From Hymenobacter cellulosilyticus (lineage in GTDB: Bacteria; Bacteroidota; Bacteroidia; Cytophagales; Hymenobacteraceae), in assembly GCF_022919215.1 (NCBI RefSeq), contig NZ_CP095046.1, positions 913,501 through 977,500 on the forward strand: a DNA stretch of 64,000 nucleotides, in the 5' to 3' direction. A program made the position numbers and the translations under genes. The notes beneath the pieces are model-generated. The model ran no database searches. It saw only the letters and a program-made list of their open reading frames with translations, and was not told where the DNA came from. Shown here piece by piece: positions 10,501-19,386 of this stretch; positions within the stretch are counted from its first letter, which is position 1, and every line of letters starts with the position of its first letter.

Positions 10501-10588
10501 TTTTATCTTTAAATAAGATGGGCGTCAGGGCTACGGCTGCCACCAGCACGACCAGGAAGATCAGTAAGCCTAAAAAAAACTTGCGCAT
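7512..10588 (-). CDS. AsmA-like envelope protein (one frameshift)
   Basis: Very large protein, about 1025 residues after repair. ATG 10588 gives a cytoplasmic tip and one membrane helix (KFFLGLLIFLVVLVAAVALT), followed by the AsmA N-terminal domain and long repetitive beta-strand segments typical of AsmA/TamB-type bridges. The frame stops at 7859, but adding one base in the C run at 7866-7870 joins KIGG to TMTSPQVALTTGSV, exactly where AsmA proteins continue. The tail is a basic, Ala-rich coiled coil (RKELDRKRLELEEKARQEI). AsmA-like proteins are thought to carry lipids to, or maintain, the outer membrane. That role is inferred here. Confidence 0.87.
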
Positions 10589-10648
10589 ATGAGTAAGGAA
10601 AAAACGAAGAAGGAGTCGGAGCGAAGCCGCAGTATACTCAGCTATTGA

Positions 10649-10656
10649 CAAAAGTA
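10649..10656 (-). promoter_or_regulatory. -7 promoter box of the AsmA-like gene
   Basis: On the minus strand TACTTTTG fits TAnnTTTG exactly. It lies about 60 bp upstream of the AsmA-like start codon. Confidence 0.5.
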
Positions 10657-10841
10657 GTGCAGAACTTACCGCCGGTTGGGCCCTGGGTCCGTAGTTTTCA
10701 GTAAATAGAGGGTAGCGCCACCGTCCCGACCACTACCATAAGCAACCTGCGTAGAAGATGGATAATTTTAACTGTTTAGTTCCAGCGCCCGGCAGCGGGC
10801 ATGTACGAAAACAGATGCGTAACGCGTTAAGGAAGTTGCTT

Positions 10842-11914
10842 ATGCGGACGTATCGTGTTTCTTCGGCGCGGGTTATAGGGTACCACCAGGGGCGGTGGCA
10901 GCCGCTGGCGGCTATAATGCTGGTGGCAGGCTGCGCTATGGCTGGCTCCGGGGCAGCCCAGGCCCAGGACTTGTACTTTGCCCAGCCCTACGCTACGCGC
11001 CTGCATACCAATCCGGCTTTTACCGGCCTGCTCGACGACTACAGCCTCACGCTCAGCTACCGCAACCAGTTCCCGACCCTGGCCGGCACGTTCCAAACCA
11101 GCCAGCTCGCCGCCGACTACCGTTTCCAGGACCAGACCAGTGCTGTGGGTGTGCTCCTGAACGTGGACCGCACTGGCAGTATTGGGTATACCCGTATTGA
11201 AGCGGGGAGCACCTACGCCTACCACGCCCGCCTCACGCCCCAGCTTAGCGTCAGCGCTGGTGCCCAGGCCAGCTACGGTAACCAGCGCATCAGCTACAAC
11301 AACCTCGTCTTCGGCGACCAAATCGACAACAACGGCACCGTGCAGGGTGGTACTCGCGAAGCTCTGGACTATGCTCCGGTCAGTTACCTTACGCTGGGTA
11401 CCGGCCTGCTAGTATATGGGGAGCGGTTCTGGTTCGGTCTGGCCGGGCATCACCTCAACCAGCCCGACCTGGGTTTCCGGACCCAAACCAAACTCCCCCT
11501 CCGATTGAACTTAAACGGGGGCTACAAGCATTACTTCGTGCGCAGTACCGTGAAGCAACAATACCGCGAAATCAGCCTTTCTCCTACCTTAAGCTACACC
11601 CGGCAGGGTGGCAGCCAGCGGGCCGAAGCCGGCCTCTACGCCGTGCTGACGCCCATCACGCTGGGCCTCCTCTACCGGGGGTGCCGCTGCCGGGTTCGCA
11701 GCAGCCCCAACAGATCCTGACGGCCCTCGCCGGGCTCAGTGTGGGGGCATTTCGGCTCGGTTATAGCTACGATGCAAGTCTGAGCGCGCTAAGTGCGGAT
11801 TTGGGTGGGGCGCACGAGGTATCGTTGAGCCTGCGACAGTTCGATTCGCTGGAAGCGGCCTGGCGCCGGTTGAAACGGCGTAATTACCCGTCAATTCCTT
11901 GCCCAGCGTTCTAA
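10842..11914 (+). CDS. PorP/SprF family type IX secretion membrane protein (one frameshift)
   Basis: Outer-membrane beta-barrel of the PorP/SprF family, which supports type IX secretion and gliding adhesin export. A signal peptide ends at GAAQAQ and is followed by the family opening DLYFAQPYATRLHTNPAFTG. Later strands include NNLVFGDQID and FWFGLAGHHLNQPD. The frame breaks in GGGGG at 11677-11681; one extra G continues as VPLPGSQQPQQILTALAG and closes with RLGYSYDASLS, a typical last-strand motif. About 357 residues from ATG 10842; ATG 10758 and 10815 are possible earlier starts. It directly precedes gldJ, which supports a role in gliding or secretion. Confidence 0.87.
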
Positions 11915-11982
11915 ATTTTCGTATTATTGCATCCAAATTGCCTTGCCTAAATCATTTTCTCTCAGGTAGTTTCAACTTGATC

Positions 11983-13236
11983 ATGAATTTTTCCAAGTAC
12001 CTGCGTTTTGCGGTCGTAGGAGCCTGCGCGCTGGCTTCCTGTAAGGGTGGCCCTCCCACAGCTACCAAGCCCGGTAAGTACAGCTCGACTACGGGCATTG
12101 AGTACAACACTGAAGAGGGCATGAAAGTGGCCGATTATCAGGGCATCCCTGAGGGTCCGGGCCTGGTGTTTATCGAAGGTGGCCGCACTGTCCTGGGTAC
12201 CCAGGAAGAGGACGTAACCATGTCGCACGACAACATCGAGCGGACCGTTACTATTGCTTCTTTCTACATGGATGAGGCCGAAGTGGCTAACATTCACTGG
12301 TTGGAGTATCTGCACTTTGTGCGCAAAGACTCGTCGGAGGAAATTTACCAGCGCGCCCTGCCCGACACAACCGTGTGGGCCCGGGAGCTGTCTTTCAACG
12401 ACCCTTACGTTGACTATTACCTGCGTTACCCCGGCTTCCGCTACTTCCCCGTAGTGGGCGTAAGCTGGCTGCAGGCCAACGATTACTGCACCTGGCGGAC
12501 CTCGAAAGTAAACGAGCGTCTGGCTATGGACTCTGATGATGGCGGAGGAAGCTCTAAAGGCGGTGGCTTGTTCGGCAAGAAGAAGAACAAAGACGGTGAT
12601 GCTGCGGAAGGTACTGATGCTGCTGGAGGCGTAAAAATCTCCATCGAGAACGGTAACACGCTGCCTAACTACCGTCTGCCTACTGAGGCCGAATGGGAAT
12701 ATGCTGCTCAGGCTCTGATTGGTACCCAGGAAGTTGGTAACGAAAACCAGGAAAATAAGCGGATTTATCCTTGGGATGGTCGTCAGGTGCGGAACCCCTA
12801 CGGCAAGAACATGGGTACCTTCCTGGCTAACTTCAAGCGCGGCCGCGGTGACTATGCCGGTATTGCTGGTAGCCTGAATGACGGCGCCATGATTACGGAG
12901 TACGTATACGCCTACCCACCAAACGACTATGGCCTGTACAACATGTCGGGTAACGTAAACGAATGGGTACAGGACATCTACCGTCCGCTGTCGTTCGAAG
13001 ACGTGGAAGACCTGAACCCCTTCCGTCGTAACGGCTTCTTGGACCCCTCCGAGAAATACGACAAGAAGAACTACCAGTCGCTGATCGACGACCACGTGCG
13101 GGTGTACAAAGGCGGCTCGTGGAAAGACGTAGCTTACTGGCTGTCGCCCGGTACGCGTCGTTTCATGGCTGAAGATTCGGCCACGGCAGCTATCGGCTTC
13201 CGTTGCGCTATGATCAACGCCGGCTCGAACAAGTAA
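11983..13236 (+). CDS. gldJ: Gliding motility lipoprotein GldJ
   Basis: 417 residues. Start ATG 11983 gives a lipoprotein signal with lipobox LASC. The body is a formylglycine-generating-enzyme-like (SUMF1) domain: PGLVFIEGGRTVLGTQEED, SFYMDEAEVANIHWLEYLHF, YPGFRYFPVVGVSWLQAND, RLPTEAEWEYAAQA, YNMSGNVNEWVQD and GGSWKD. These match GldJ more closely than GldK. A Gly/Lys-rich insert lies near residues 190-215. GldJ is an outer-membrane-associated gliding/T9SS lipoprotein. Codon choice differs from its neighbours (many GGT, CGT and GCT codons), which suggests high expression. Confidence 0.9.
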   Translation: MNFSKYLRFAVVGACALASCKGGPPTATKPGKYSSTTGIEYNTEEGMKVADYQGIPEGPGLVFIEGGRTVLGTQEEDVTMSHDNIERTVTIASFYMDEAEVANIHWLEYLHFVRKDSSEEIYQRALPDTTVWARELSFNDPYVDYYLRYPGFRYFPVVGVSWLQANDYCTWRTSKVNERLAMDSDDGGGSSKGGGLFGKKKNKDGDAAEGTDAAGGVKISIENGNTLPNYRLPTEAEWEYAAQALIGTQEVGNENQENKRIYPWDGRQVRNPYGKNMGTFLANFKRGRGDYAGIAGSLNDGAMITEYVYAYPPNDYGLYNMSGNVNEWVQDIYRPLSFEDVEDLNPFRRNGFLDPSEKYDKKNYQSLIDDHVRVYKGGSWKDVAYWLSPGTRRFMAEDSATAAIGFRCAMINAGSNK

Positions 13237-13286
13237 TCTGAGCTTCGGCTTCGACCGGGTATTTCAGACGATTACCTCAAATGCAG

Positions 13287-13319
13287 AAAGGCTACCCAAA
13301 CGGGTGGCCTTTCTTGTTT
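13287..13319 (+). terminator. Terminator of gldJ
   Basis: AAAGGC-TACCC pairs with GGGTG-GCCTTT, followed by TTCTTGTTT. About 50 bp after the gldJ stop. Confidence 0.8.
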
Positions 13320-13371
13320 ATGCCTTGCTCGGAATGTGCACGATACTAAGCGGGCAACACCGGGCCCTCCC

Positions 13372-13398
13372 AATAAAAAAACCTGAGTCAGTGCTCAG
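13372..13398 (-). terminator. Terminator overlapping the comF stop codon
   Basis: On the minus strand CTGAG-CACTGA-CTCAG is followed by seven T. The TGA in the loop is the stop of the frame-restored comF, so the hairpin and the end of the gene coincide. Confidence 0.7.
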
Positions 13399-14088
13399 CG
13401 CAGGCAATAGTGGCAATGCTGACGGCCCGGCACCCAGCCGCAAGTAATGCCGCGGCGCAGGCTTCGAGCGTGGCCCCGTGGTCAGCACATCATCAACTAC
13501 CAGCACATGCTTGCCTGTGACGGTGTGGGGCTCGGCTACTTCAAAGACTGTGGCTACGTTTTGCCAGCGCTGGGTGCGGTTCTTACGGGTTTGGGAATCG
13601 GTGTACTCGGTGCGCCGCAGGGTGGTAGCATGCCACGGCACGGCGAGGCCAGCCGCCAGCCCCTCGGCAAAACTGTCGGACTGGTTGAAGCCGCGCTGCG
13701 CCAGCTTGCGCTGGTGCAACGGGACGGGCACGATAAGATCGAACTCGGTGTGCAGGTCCTGGCTGGCAAGCTCTGCCCCGTACCAACGGCCCAGGGTTTG
13801 TCCAACTTCGCGCTGTCCTTGGTACTTGAGTTGATGCAACAAGTGCTGAACCCGGCCCCGGCGCAAAAAACGCAGGTAGCTCAGGGCGTGCGTCAACGGG
13901 ACTTTGCCCCAGAAGCGGCGGGCAAGAGGATTTTGACTGGCGGGCAGCTTATGATAGTCAGTGTAGGGGAGCTGCGCCCGACACTGCGTGCAGATATCGT
14001 CTTCACCCCGCATCAGGGACTGGGAACAGGCCAAGCAGGTCTGGGGAAAAACCAAAGCCGTCAAATCGACCAGGAAAGCAGGTAGCAT
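13388..14088 (-). CDS. comF: ComF family phosphoribosyltransferase-like protein (one frameshift)
   Basis: About 233 residues. An N-terminal zinc-finger-like part (CLACSQSL, CTQCRAQL) precedes a type I phosphoribosyltransferase fold with FDLIVPVPLHQRKLAQRGFN and the PRPP-binding motif VLVVDDVLTTG. The frame breaks in the CCCC at 13474-13477; one extra base gives ATLEACAAALLAAGCRAVSI and a stop at 13388, the normal ComF end. ComF proteins are linked to DNA uptake/competence, though many hosts are not known to be competent. Start ATG 14088. Confidence 0.88.
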
Positions 14089-14233
14089 AATAGAAGAAAT
14101 AAGGCAGGTAACAATAAAAGATAAGCCGGCAAAAGGTACGGATTTATCCGGCACCGCCACCGTAAAAAACGGTAGATGAGCCTACTAGCTAGGCAGCGCT
14201 GAAGAAGCAGCGGCAGCAGGCGACTTTTGTAGC

Positions 14234-14241
14234 TACTTTCG
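14234..14241 (+). promoter_or_regulatory. -7-like box of the CMD gene
   Basis: TACTTTCG, close to TAnnTTTG, lies 31 bp upstream of ATG 14272. Confidence 0.4.
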
Positions 14242-14271
14242 TGTTTATAGCCCAGATCTTACCCCTTTACC

Positions 14272-14649
14272 ATGAGCCAAGTCACGGAGTTTAATGAGTA
14301 CCGCCAGCGCATGAATGAGAAAATCATGGCGGCTGACAACAAGGTCATCAAGCGGTTTTTCAACCTCGATACCAACACCTACCAGGCCGGCGCCCTGGAC
14401 GTGAAAACCAAGGAAATGCTGGGCCTGGCCTGTTCCATGGTGCTGCGCTGCGACGACTGCATCAAGTACCACTTGGGCAAGTGCCACGAGGAAGGCCTCA
14501 ACGACGAGGAAATCTACGAGGTGTTTGCCATTGCCAACCTGATTGGGGGCAGCATCGTAATTCCGCACTTCCGCCGGGCCGTGGAGTACTGGGAAATACT
14601 CAAGGAGGAGGCTGGCCCGTTGGCGCCCCCACACCACCACGACGCGTAA
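14272..14649 (+). CDS. Carboxymuconolactone decarboxylase family protein (AhpD-like)
   Basis: 125 residues, all-helical AhpD-like fold. The segment LGLACSMVLRCDDCIKYH carries the CxxC (CDDC) plus His pattern of peroxidase-type members, so peroxidase or redox activity is more likely than lactone decarboxylation. Ends in a His-rich tail (PPHHHDA). The next gene starts 2 bp after its stop, forming a two-gene unit. Confidence 0.87.
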   Translation: MSQVTEFNEYRQRMNEKIMAADNKVIKRFFNLDTNTYQAGALDVKTKEMLGLACSMVLRCDDCIKYHLGKCHEEGLNDEEIYEVFAIANLIGGSIVIPHFRRAVEYWEILKEEAGPLAPPHHHDA

Positions 14650-14651
14650 CC

Positions 14652-15020
14652 ATGCCCCTGCACACGGACGAAACCGAAGCGCAGTTTGAGGCCCGCTGGT
14701 GGCAGCTCATGAATGAGATGCGCGCCCGGTTCGGTAAAAAGCCTGATTTGAATGCGCTGCTGCTGTTAATTGGTGTGCAGGAGCTGGGCCAGGGAGCCGG
14801 GCCTTTCACGAAAGAGCAGAAGCAGGACCTGATGCACATTGCCACCTGCCGGCTGTTCAGCCTGTCGGGGCACTACGAGCTCGACCATGTGGACGAGGAG
14901 GGCTGGCCGCACTACCGGCTGGTGCGGCCCGTGCCGTTTGCCAACCTGAAAGAGCAGGAGCGGATGCTCAAGTGGCACATGCTGGAGTATTTTGACGCTT
15001 TCATGAAGGAAGACGAGTAA
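14652..15020 (+). CDS. Conserved hypothetical protein
   Basis: 122 residues, acidic, no signal or membrane segment. No known domain is recognised. Segments such as ELGQGAGPFTKEQKQDLMH and GHYELDHVDEEGWPHYRLV look like a compact helical protein. It starts 2 bp after the CMD family gene, so the two are probably co-transcribed. Function is not assigned. Confidence 0.75.
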   Translation: MPLHTDETEAQFEARWWQLMNEMRARFGKKPDLNALLLLIGVQELGQGAGPFTKEQKQDLMHIATCRLFSLSGHYELDHVDEEGWPHYRLVRPVPFANLKEQERMLKWHMLEYFDAFMKEDE

Positions 15021-15090
15021 CCAGGCTCCGCTTGCCAAACAGGGCGTAACGCGTTGTTTGTAAACCGGACACGTACTCGCCTACCAACCT

Positions 15091-15098
15091 TATTTTTG
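15091..15098 (+). promoter_or_regulatory. -7 box abutting the exonuclease III start
   Basis: TATTTTTG fits TAnnTTTG and ends 3 bp before GTG 15102, which leaves almost no untranslated leader. Confidence 0.45.
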
Positions 15099-15101
15099 TC
15101 T

Positions 15102-15866
15102 GTGAAAATCATCACCTACAACGTCAATGGTTACCGCTCAGCTCTTAGCAAAGGCTTGCTGGACTGGGTAAAGGAAGCCAATCCGGACGTGCTGTGCCTG
15201 CAGGAAATCAAGGCGGGCACTGCGCCGCTGGACGTGGCCGGCTTCGAAGCGCTGGGCTATCAGGCTTATCTGTATCCGGCCCAGAAACCAGGCTATAGTG
15301 GCGTGGCTACGTTTACCAAAATAGCGCCGCTGCACGTGGCCTACGGCTGTGGCACGGAGTGCTACGACCTGGAAGGAAGGGTGCTGCGCCTGGATTTTGC
15401 CGATTGCTCGGTGCTGAACGTGTACATGCCTTCGGGCACGAGCAGTGAGGAGCGGCAGGCGTTTAAGGTGGAGTGGCTGCACTTTTTCCGCCGCTATATC
15501 GACCAAATAAAAGGAAGCGTACCGCCGCTGATTATTGGGGGCGACTACAACTGCTGCCAGACCGATATTGACCTGCACAATCCTAAAGCCAATCAGAAAA
15601 GCCCGGGCTTCACGCCGGAAGAGCGGGCTTGGTTTGCCGACTTTCTGGCCGACGGCTTCGTGGACTCCTTCCGCCATCACCACGGCGACGCCCCGGGGCA
15701 CTACTCGTGGTGGACGTTTCGAGCCGGAGCCCGGGCCCGTAACGTGGGCTGGCGTCTCGACCACCTCCTGGCAGACCAGACCCTGCAGCCACGCATTGCC
15801 GATGCCGGCCTGCTACCCGATGTAGTACACTCCGACCACTGCCCGGCTTTCGTGAAACTCAGTTAG
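15102..15866 (+). CDS. xth: Exodeoxyribonuclease III
   Basis: 254 residues from GTG 15102 (VKIITYNVNGYRSALSKG), the usual first strand of this enzyme. AP endonuclease and 3'-5' exonuclease of base excision repair, EEP fold. Catalytic motifs are visible: NVNG, DVLCLQEIKAG (metal-binding Glu), YSGVATFTK, IIGGDYNCC (Asp/Asn), WRLDHLLAD and the final SDHCPAF with the catalytic His. An earlier in-frame start at 15054 would overlap the promoter box and is unlikely. Convergent with the oxidoreductase gene downstream. Confidence 0.93.
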   Translation: MKIITYNVNGYRSALSKGLLDWVKEANPDVLCLQEIKAGTAPLDVAGFEALGYQAYLYPAQKPGYSGVATFTKIAPLHVAYGCGTECYDLEGRVLRLDFADCSVLNVYMPSGTSSEERQAFKVEWLHFFRRYIDQIKGSVPPLIIGGDYNCCQTDIDLHNPKANQKSPGFTPEERAWFADFLADGFVDSFRHHHGDAPGHYSWWTFRAGARARNVGWRLDHLLADQTLQPRIADAGLLPDVVHSDHCPAFVKLS

Positions 15867-15888
15867 CCAGCCTTTTTACATGCCAACC

Positions 15889-15925
15889 GGCCCCGGCTTT
15901 GCTCAACAGGAGCAGCGCCGGGGCC
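15889..15925. terminator. Hairpin between convergent genes
   Basis: GGCCCCGGC (15889-15897) pairs with GCCGGGGCC (15917-15925). The plus side is followed by AGTTATTTTA. Probable shared terminator. Confidence 0.6.
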
Positions 15926-15946
15926 AGTTATTTTAGTTGGCCACAG

Positions 15947-17209
15947 TTAAGAGGCCAGTAGGGCTTCCGCTACTTCCCGGCCCGTAGCCATAGCCGCGTT
16001 CAGGGACGGATAGGCGGTGTAGTCGCCGCAGCGGTACAGGTTTTGGGCCAGCTGCAAGGGCTGGTGCGGAGGCTGCCCGCCGGGGTACACAGGCAGGGCC
16101 TGGGGAATATGGTAGGTGCGCAGGTGCTGCCAGCGCCGGGCTTCAGGGCCAAACCAAATAGCCAGATCCTCGCGCAGATACGTCGTAAGCTCAGCCTCGT
16201 CCAGTCCCTGGCTGCCGTGGGTGCTGACGGAAATCAGTGTGCGGCCCGCCGGGGCATAGTCCGGCGCGACGTGGCTGGTAAAGGCCACATTGTGGGCCAG
16301 AGTGTTGGGCGCGGCGTTTATGCGCAGCAGCTTATCGGCCTTCACCGGCGACTGGTCGGCGGCAAAGTAGGTGCAGGTCGTGCGGCGCCAGGCGGTGGGA
16401 AAGCTGAGCCGGGACGTGGGCAACAGTCGGGCTGCTGCTTCGCCATCGGTGGCTACTACCACGGCCGCGGCTTGCAGGGTTTCGCCCGAGGCCAGCTGCA
16501 CGGTGTTGCCTTGAATGCTGGCAACGGGCGTTTGGAGCCGGATGCTGCCAACGGGCAGGCGGGCGGCCAGTTGTTCGGGAATCTGCTGTATGCCCAGGGC
16601 CGGAATGGCCGCGTCGCCTTCCACGAACTGCTTGAACACGAACTCGAAAAAGTTGCTGGCTGTGCTCAGGCCGCGGTCTAGGTACACCCCGCCGAAAAAG
16701 GGGCGGAAAAATGAGTCGATGATCTGCTCACTCCAGCCGTTTTGACGCAGATAGGTCAGCGTATCGGTCGAGGGAAAGTTGAGCAGTTCCTGGTTGGTGC
16801 TGGTCTTTACCCGCTTGGCCAGGGCCAGGATGCGCAGCTTATCGGCCAGGGTGCCAATGGGCGAAGTCAGGGCCGAAAAAGCGGCCAGGGGCTGATCCAG
16901 CGGATTCACCAGGGTCGTCTGCCGGCCGTCGGCCAGCCGGATGGCAGCTCCCGAGCGGAAGGCTTTCAGCTGCAAGACTCCATAATCCAGCAGGCGCTGC
17001 ACCTCGGGGTAGCGGGTCTGGAGCACCTGAAAGCCCCGATCAAGGCGGAAGCCTTCGGGCGTAACGTCGGTGCGCACCCGGCCGCCCACGGCATCGGCCG
17101 CCTCGAGGACCAGCACCGGCCGGCCCGCGCGGTGCAGATAGTTGGCGCAGGTGAGGCCGGCCATTCCGGCCCCGATAATGATGATAGGAGTAGCTGAAGT
17201 CTGGCTCAT
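15947..17209 (-). CDS. FAD-dependent amine oxidase/phytoene desaturase-like oxidoreductase
   Basis: 420 residues. The N-terminal dinucleotide-binding motif PIIIIGAGMAGLTCANYLHR is followed by VLVLEAADAVGGRVRTD, typical of the flavin-containing amine oxidase superfamily. The C-terminal FAD motif YRCGDYTAYPSLNAAMATG places it with protoporphyrinogen oxidase- and carotenoid-related enzymes. No signal peptide. The substrate is unknown and no pigment genes lie nearby. A weak -7 box (CATCTTTG) lies near 17295-17302. Confidence 0.87.
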   Translation of the reverse strand: MSQTSATPIIIIGAGMAGLTCANYLHRAGRPVLVLEAADAVGGRVRTDVTPEGFRLDRGFQVLQTRYPEVQRLLDYGVLQLKAFRSGAAIRLADGRQTTLVNPLDQPLAAFSALTSPIGTLADKLRILALAKRVKTSTNQELLNFPSTDTLTYLRQNGWSEQIIDSFFRPFFGGVYLDRGLSTASNFFEFVFKQFVEGDAAIPALGIQQIPEQLAARLPVGSIRLQTPVASIQGNTVQLASGETLQAAAVVVATDGEAAARLLPTSRLSFPTAWRRTTCTYFAADQSPVKADKLLRINAAPNTLAHNVAFTSHVAPDYAPAGRTLISVSTHGSQGLDEAELTTYLREDLAIWFGPEARRWQHLRTYHIPQALPVYPGGQPPHQPLQLAQNLYRCGDYTAYPSLNAAMATGREVAEALLAS

Positions 17210-17318
17210 AGCTCCCTCAACTGCCAGAGCCGGGGTAAGGTTGAGGTCAAAATCAGGCGGGCACTGCAGAACTGGCTTCCTTAGCCAACTAACACAAAGA
17301 TGATGAACGTTTTACAGG

Positions 17319-18005
17319 CTAAAATAGCGGCTTGCGGGGCTTCATCACCTTGCGGGTTTTCATGGTATAAAACTCCGCAATGCCGTTGCGGGCAAAGCTT
17401 ACGCGCCACACGCCCATGGCGTCGCCGAGCTTATAGCCCACGGCCTGATCCTGCGGGTACTGCTTTTTGATCAGGACATAGTCGGCAGCCGCAATGTCTT
17501 TCCCAACTTCCCCGTGGCAGCGCAGGCACTGGGCGTCGCTGAGCAGAATGGGCCGCTGATACTCAAACACATCTGCTGTGAGCCGTTTGATAAGCCGGGT
17601 CGTATCGGGGCGCAGCTCGGTAGCAGATAACGGGGCCTGATTCTGCGGGTTGCGGGGGCGAGACGAAAGCCGGCCCGGCGTAGCCAGTAGCACCAGGGCC
17701 AGCGAATCGGTGGAGGCGTAGGATTCGGGGCGGCAGTAAGGCAGGGCCGCTGCTACGCCGCCGGCCTGCAGTTGCTCAGCCAGCAGGCGGCGCAGTTCCC
17801 GGTCGGCCTGGCCGGTGAGCGAGTCGCCGGCCCAGCGGGTAGCCCGCAGAAAGTCGGCCGGCAGAATGCGCTTTACGGCCATATTTTCTAGGGTCGTGGC
17901 AATCTGCTTTCCGTTTTCGATGTGCTCAATCTGGTCGGGCCGGCAGCCGGCCAATAGGCTCAACGCCAGTACAGCGGAGAATAACGCGGGAAAAGCAGGA
18001 CGCAT
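17319..18005 (-). CDS. DUF3365 haem-binding lipoprotein
   Basis: 228 residues. Signal peptide with lipobox LLAGC, then a DUF3365 (Tll0287-like) sensor-type domain. The sequence AQCLRCHGEVG carries one c-type haem motif (CxxCH). A second cysteine region (LPYCRPESYAS) precedes it. Probably a periplasmic or outer-membrane-facing monohaem protein involved in redox or gas sensing or electron transfer; the partner is unknown. It lies downstream of thrC on the same strand, separated by a small hairpin near 18033-18050. Confidence 0.85.
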   Translation of the reverse strand: MRPAFPALFSAVLALSLLAGCRPDQIEHIENGKQIATTLENMAVKRILPADFLRATRWAGDSLTGQADRELRRLLAEQLQAGGVAAALPYCRPESYASTDSLALVLLATPGRLSSRPRNPQNQAPLSATELRPDTTRLIKRLTADVFEYQRPILLSDAQCLRCHGEVGKDIAAADYVLIKKQYPQDQAVGYKLGDAMGVWRVSFARNGIAEFYTMKTRKVMKPRKPLF

Positions 18006-18090
18006 AACGGCAGGAAAACAAGGAAAACAGCCTAGCCGGCATCTACCGGCTTTGGTAGTGCAAACAACGCAAAGAATCGGAAGTTGCCGG

Positions 18091-19386
18091 TTAGCGCGCC
18101 AGCAAATACTCCCGCAACGCCTCGTAGCGCGGCTCCAGCATAGTGCTTTGCTTGGGCTGCCGCATCAGCTCGTGCAACGAGTCGGGCAGGGCAATGGCTT
18201 GCCCGATTAGCGGCTCGACCACCTCCGGAAACTTCACCGGGTGGGCTGTTTCCAAAAACAAGCCGTGCTGCCCGGGCCGGGTGTGCAGGTAGTCATTCAG
18301 GGCGTGAAAGGCCACCGCGCCGTGCGGGTCGAGCATGTAGCCGGTTTGCTGGTACACCTGCTCGATGGTGGCACTAGTCGTTTCGTCGCTCACGGTGCAG
18401 CCGTGGATCAGGCCGCTGATGGTAGCGTGGCTTTGGGCAAACAGCTCCAGAATGCGGGTAAAGTTGCTAGGATTGCCCACGTCCATGGCGTTGGATAGGG
18501 TAGCCACGGCGGCCTTAGCGGCAAAGTCACCAGTGCGTAAGTAGCTGGCCACAGAGTCGTTGGCGTTGCAGGCGGCCACGAAGTGCGCTACCGGCAGCCC
18601 CGACACGTAGGCCAGCAGGCCGGCGCAGAGGTTGCCGAAGTTGCCACTGGGCACGGCCACCACCGGCGCCTCCGGGTGTTCCCACTGCTGCCAGGCGTAG
18701 ATGTAGTACAACTGCTGGGGCAGCCAGCGGGCCACGTTGATGGAGTTAGCCGAGGTCAGCGTCAAATGGCTCGTGACGGCGGCATCAGTAAAGGCCTGCT
18801 TCACCAGCTGCTGGCAGTCGTCGAAGTCGCCTTGCACTTCCAGGGCTGTAATGTTCTGCCCCAGGGCCGTGAGCTGCCGCTCCTGCACCGGGCTTACTTT
18901 GCCCGACGGATACAGAATAACCACGTCTACGCCTTCCACACCCAGAAACCCGTTGGCTACGGCCCCGCCGGTGTCGCCGGAAGTAGCTACCAGCACGGTT
19001 ACCTTCTTGGTTTGCTGCCGCGAGAAGTAGCCCAAGCAGCGGCTCATAAACCGAGCACCCACATCCTTAAATGCTAGCGTCGGGCCGTGGAACAACTCCA
19101 GGGCGGCAATTTGCCCGGTAACGGGTACCACCGGAAACGGGAAGTCTACGGTTTCAGCGCAGATGCGGGCCAGCTCGGCGGCGGGTATCGTGTCGCCCAC
19201 ATAGGGCTGCATCACCTGAAAGGCCAGCTCGGCTTTGGGCAAAGTTTTCAGGCTGGCCAGCAGCTCTGCGGAGAAGCGCGGAATGGTTTCGGGGAAGTAC
19301 AGGCCACCGTCGGGCGCCTGACCGGCAATGGTGGCGGCCCGGAAGTCGACATTCGGGGCCTGGTGCTTGAGGCTATAGTACTGCAT
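18091..19386 (-). CDS. thrC: Threonine synthase
   Basis: 431 residues. PLP enzyme converting O-phosphohomoserine to threonine. The PLP lysine motif is in GPTLAFKDVGARFM and the phosphate-binding loop in VATSGDTGGAVANG. The N-terminal YYSLKHQAPNVDFRAATIAG is typical of bacterial ThrC. It is the last gene of the thrABC operon and overlaps the 3' end of thrB by 14 bp, consistent with translational coupling. Confidence 0.95.
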   Translation of the reverse strand: MQYYSLKHQAPNVDFRAATIAGQAPDGGLYFPETIPRFSAELLASLKTLPKAELAFQVMQPYVGDTIPAAELARICAETVDFPFPVVPVTGQIAALELFHGPTLAFKDVGARFMSRCLGYFSRQQTKKVTVLVATSGDTGGAVANGFLGVEGVDVVILYPSGKVSPVQERQLTALGQNITALEVQGDFDDCQQLVKQAFTDAAVTSHLTLTSANSINVARWLPQQLYYIYAWQQWEHPEAPVVAVPSGNFGNLCAGLLAYVSGLPVAHFVAACNANDSVASYLRTGDFAAKAAVATLSNAMDVGNPSNFTRILELFAQSHATISGLIHGCTVSDETTSATIEQVYQQTGYMLDPHGAVAFHALNDYLHTRPGQHGLFLETAHPVKFPEVVEPLIGQAIALPDSLHELMRQPKQSTMLEPRYEALREYLLAR

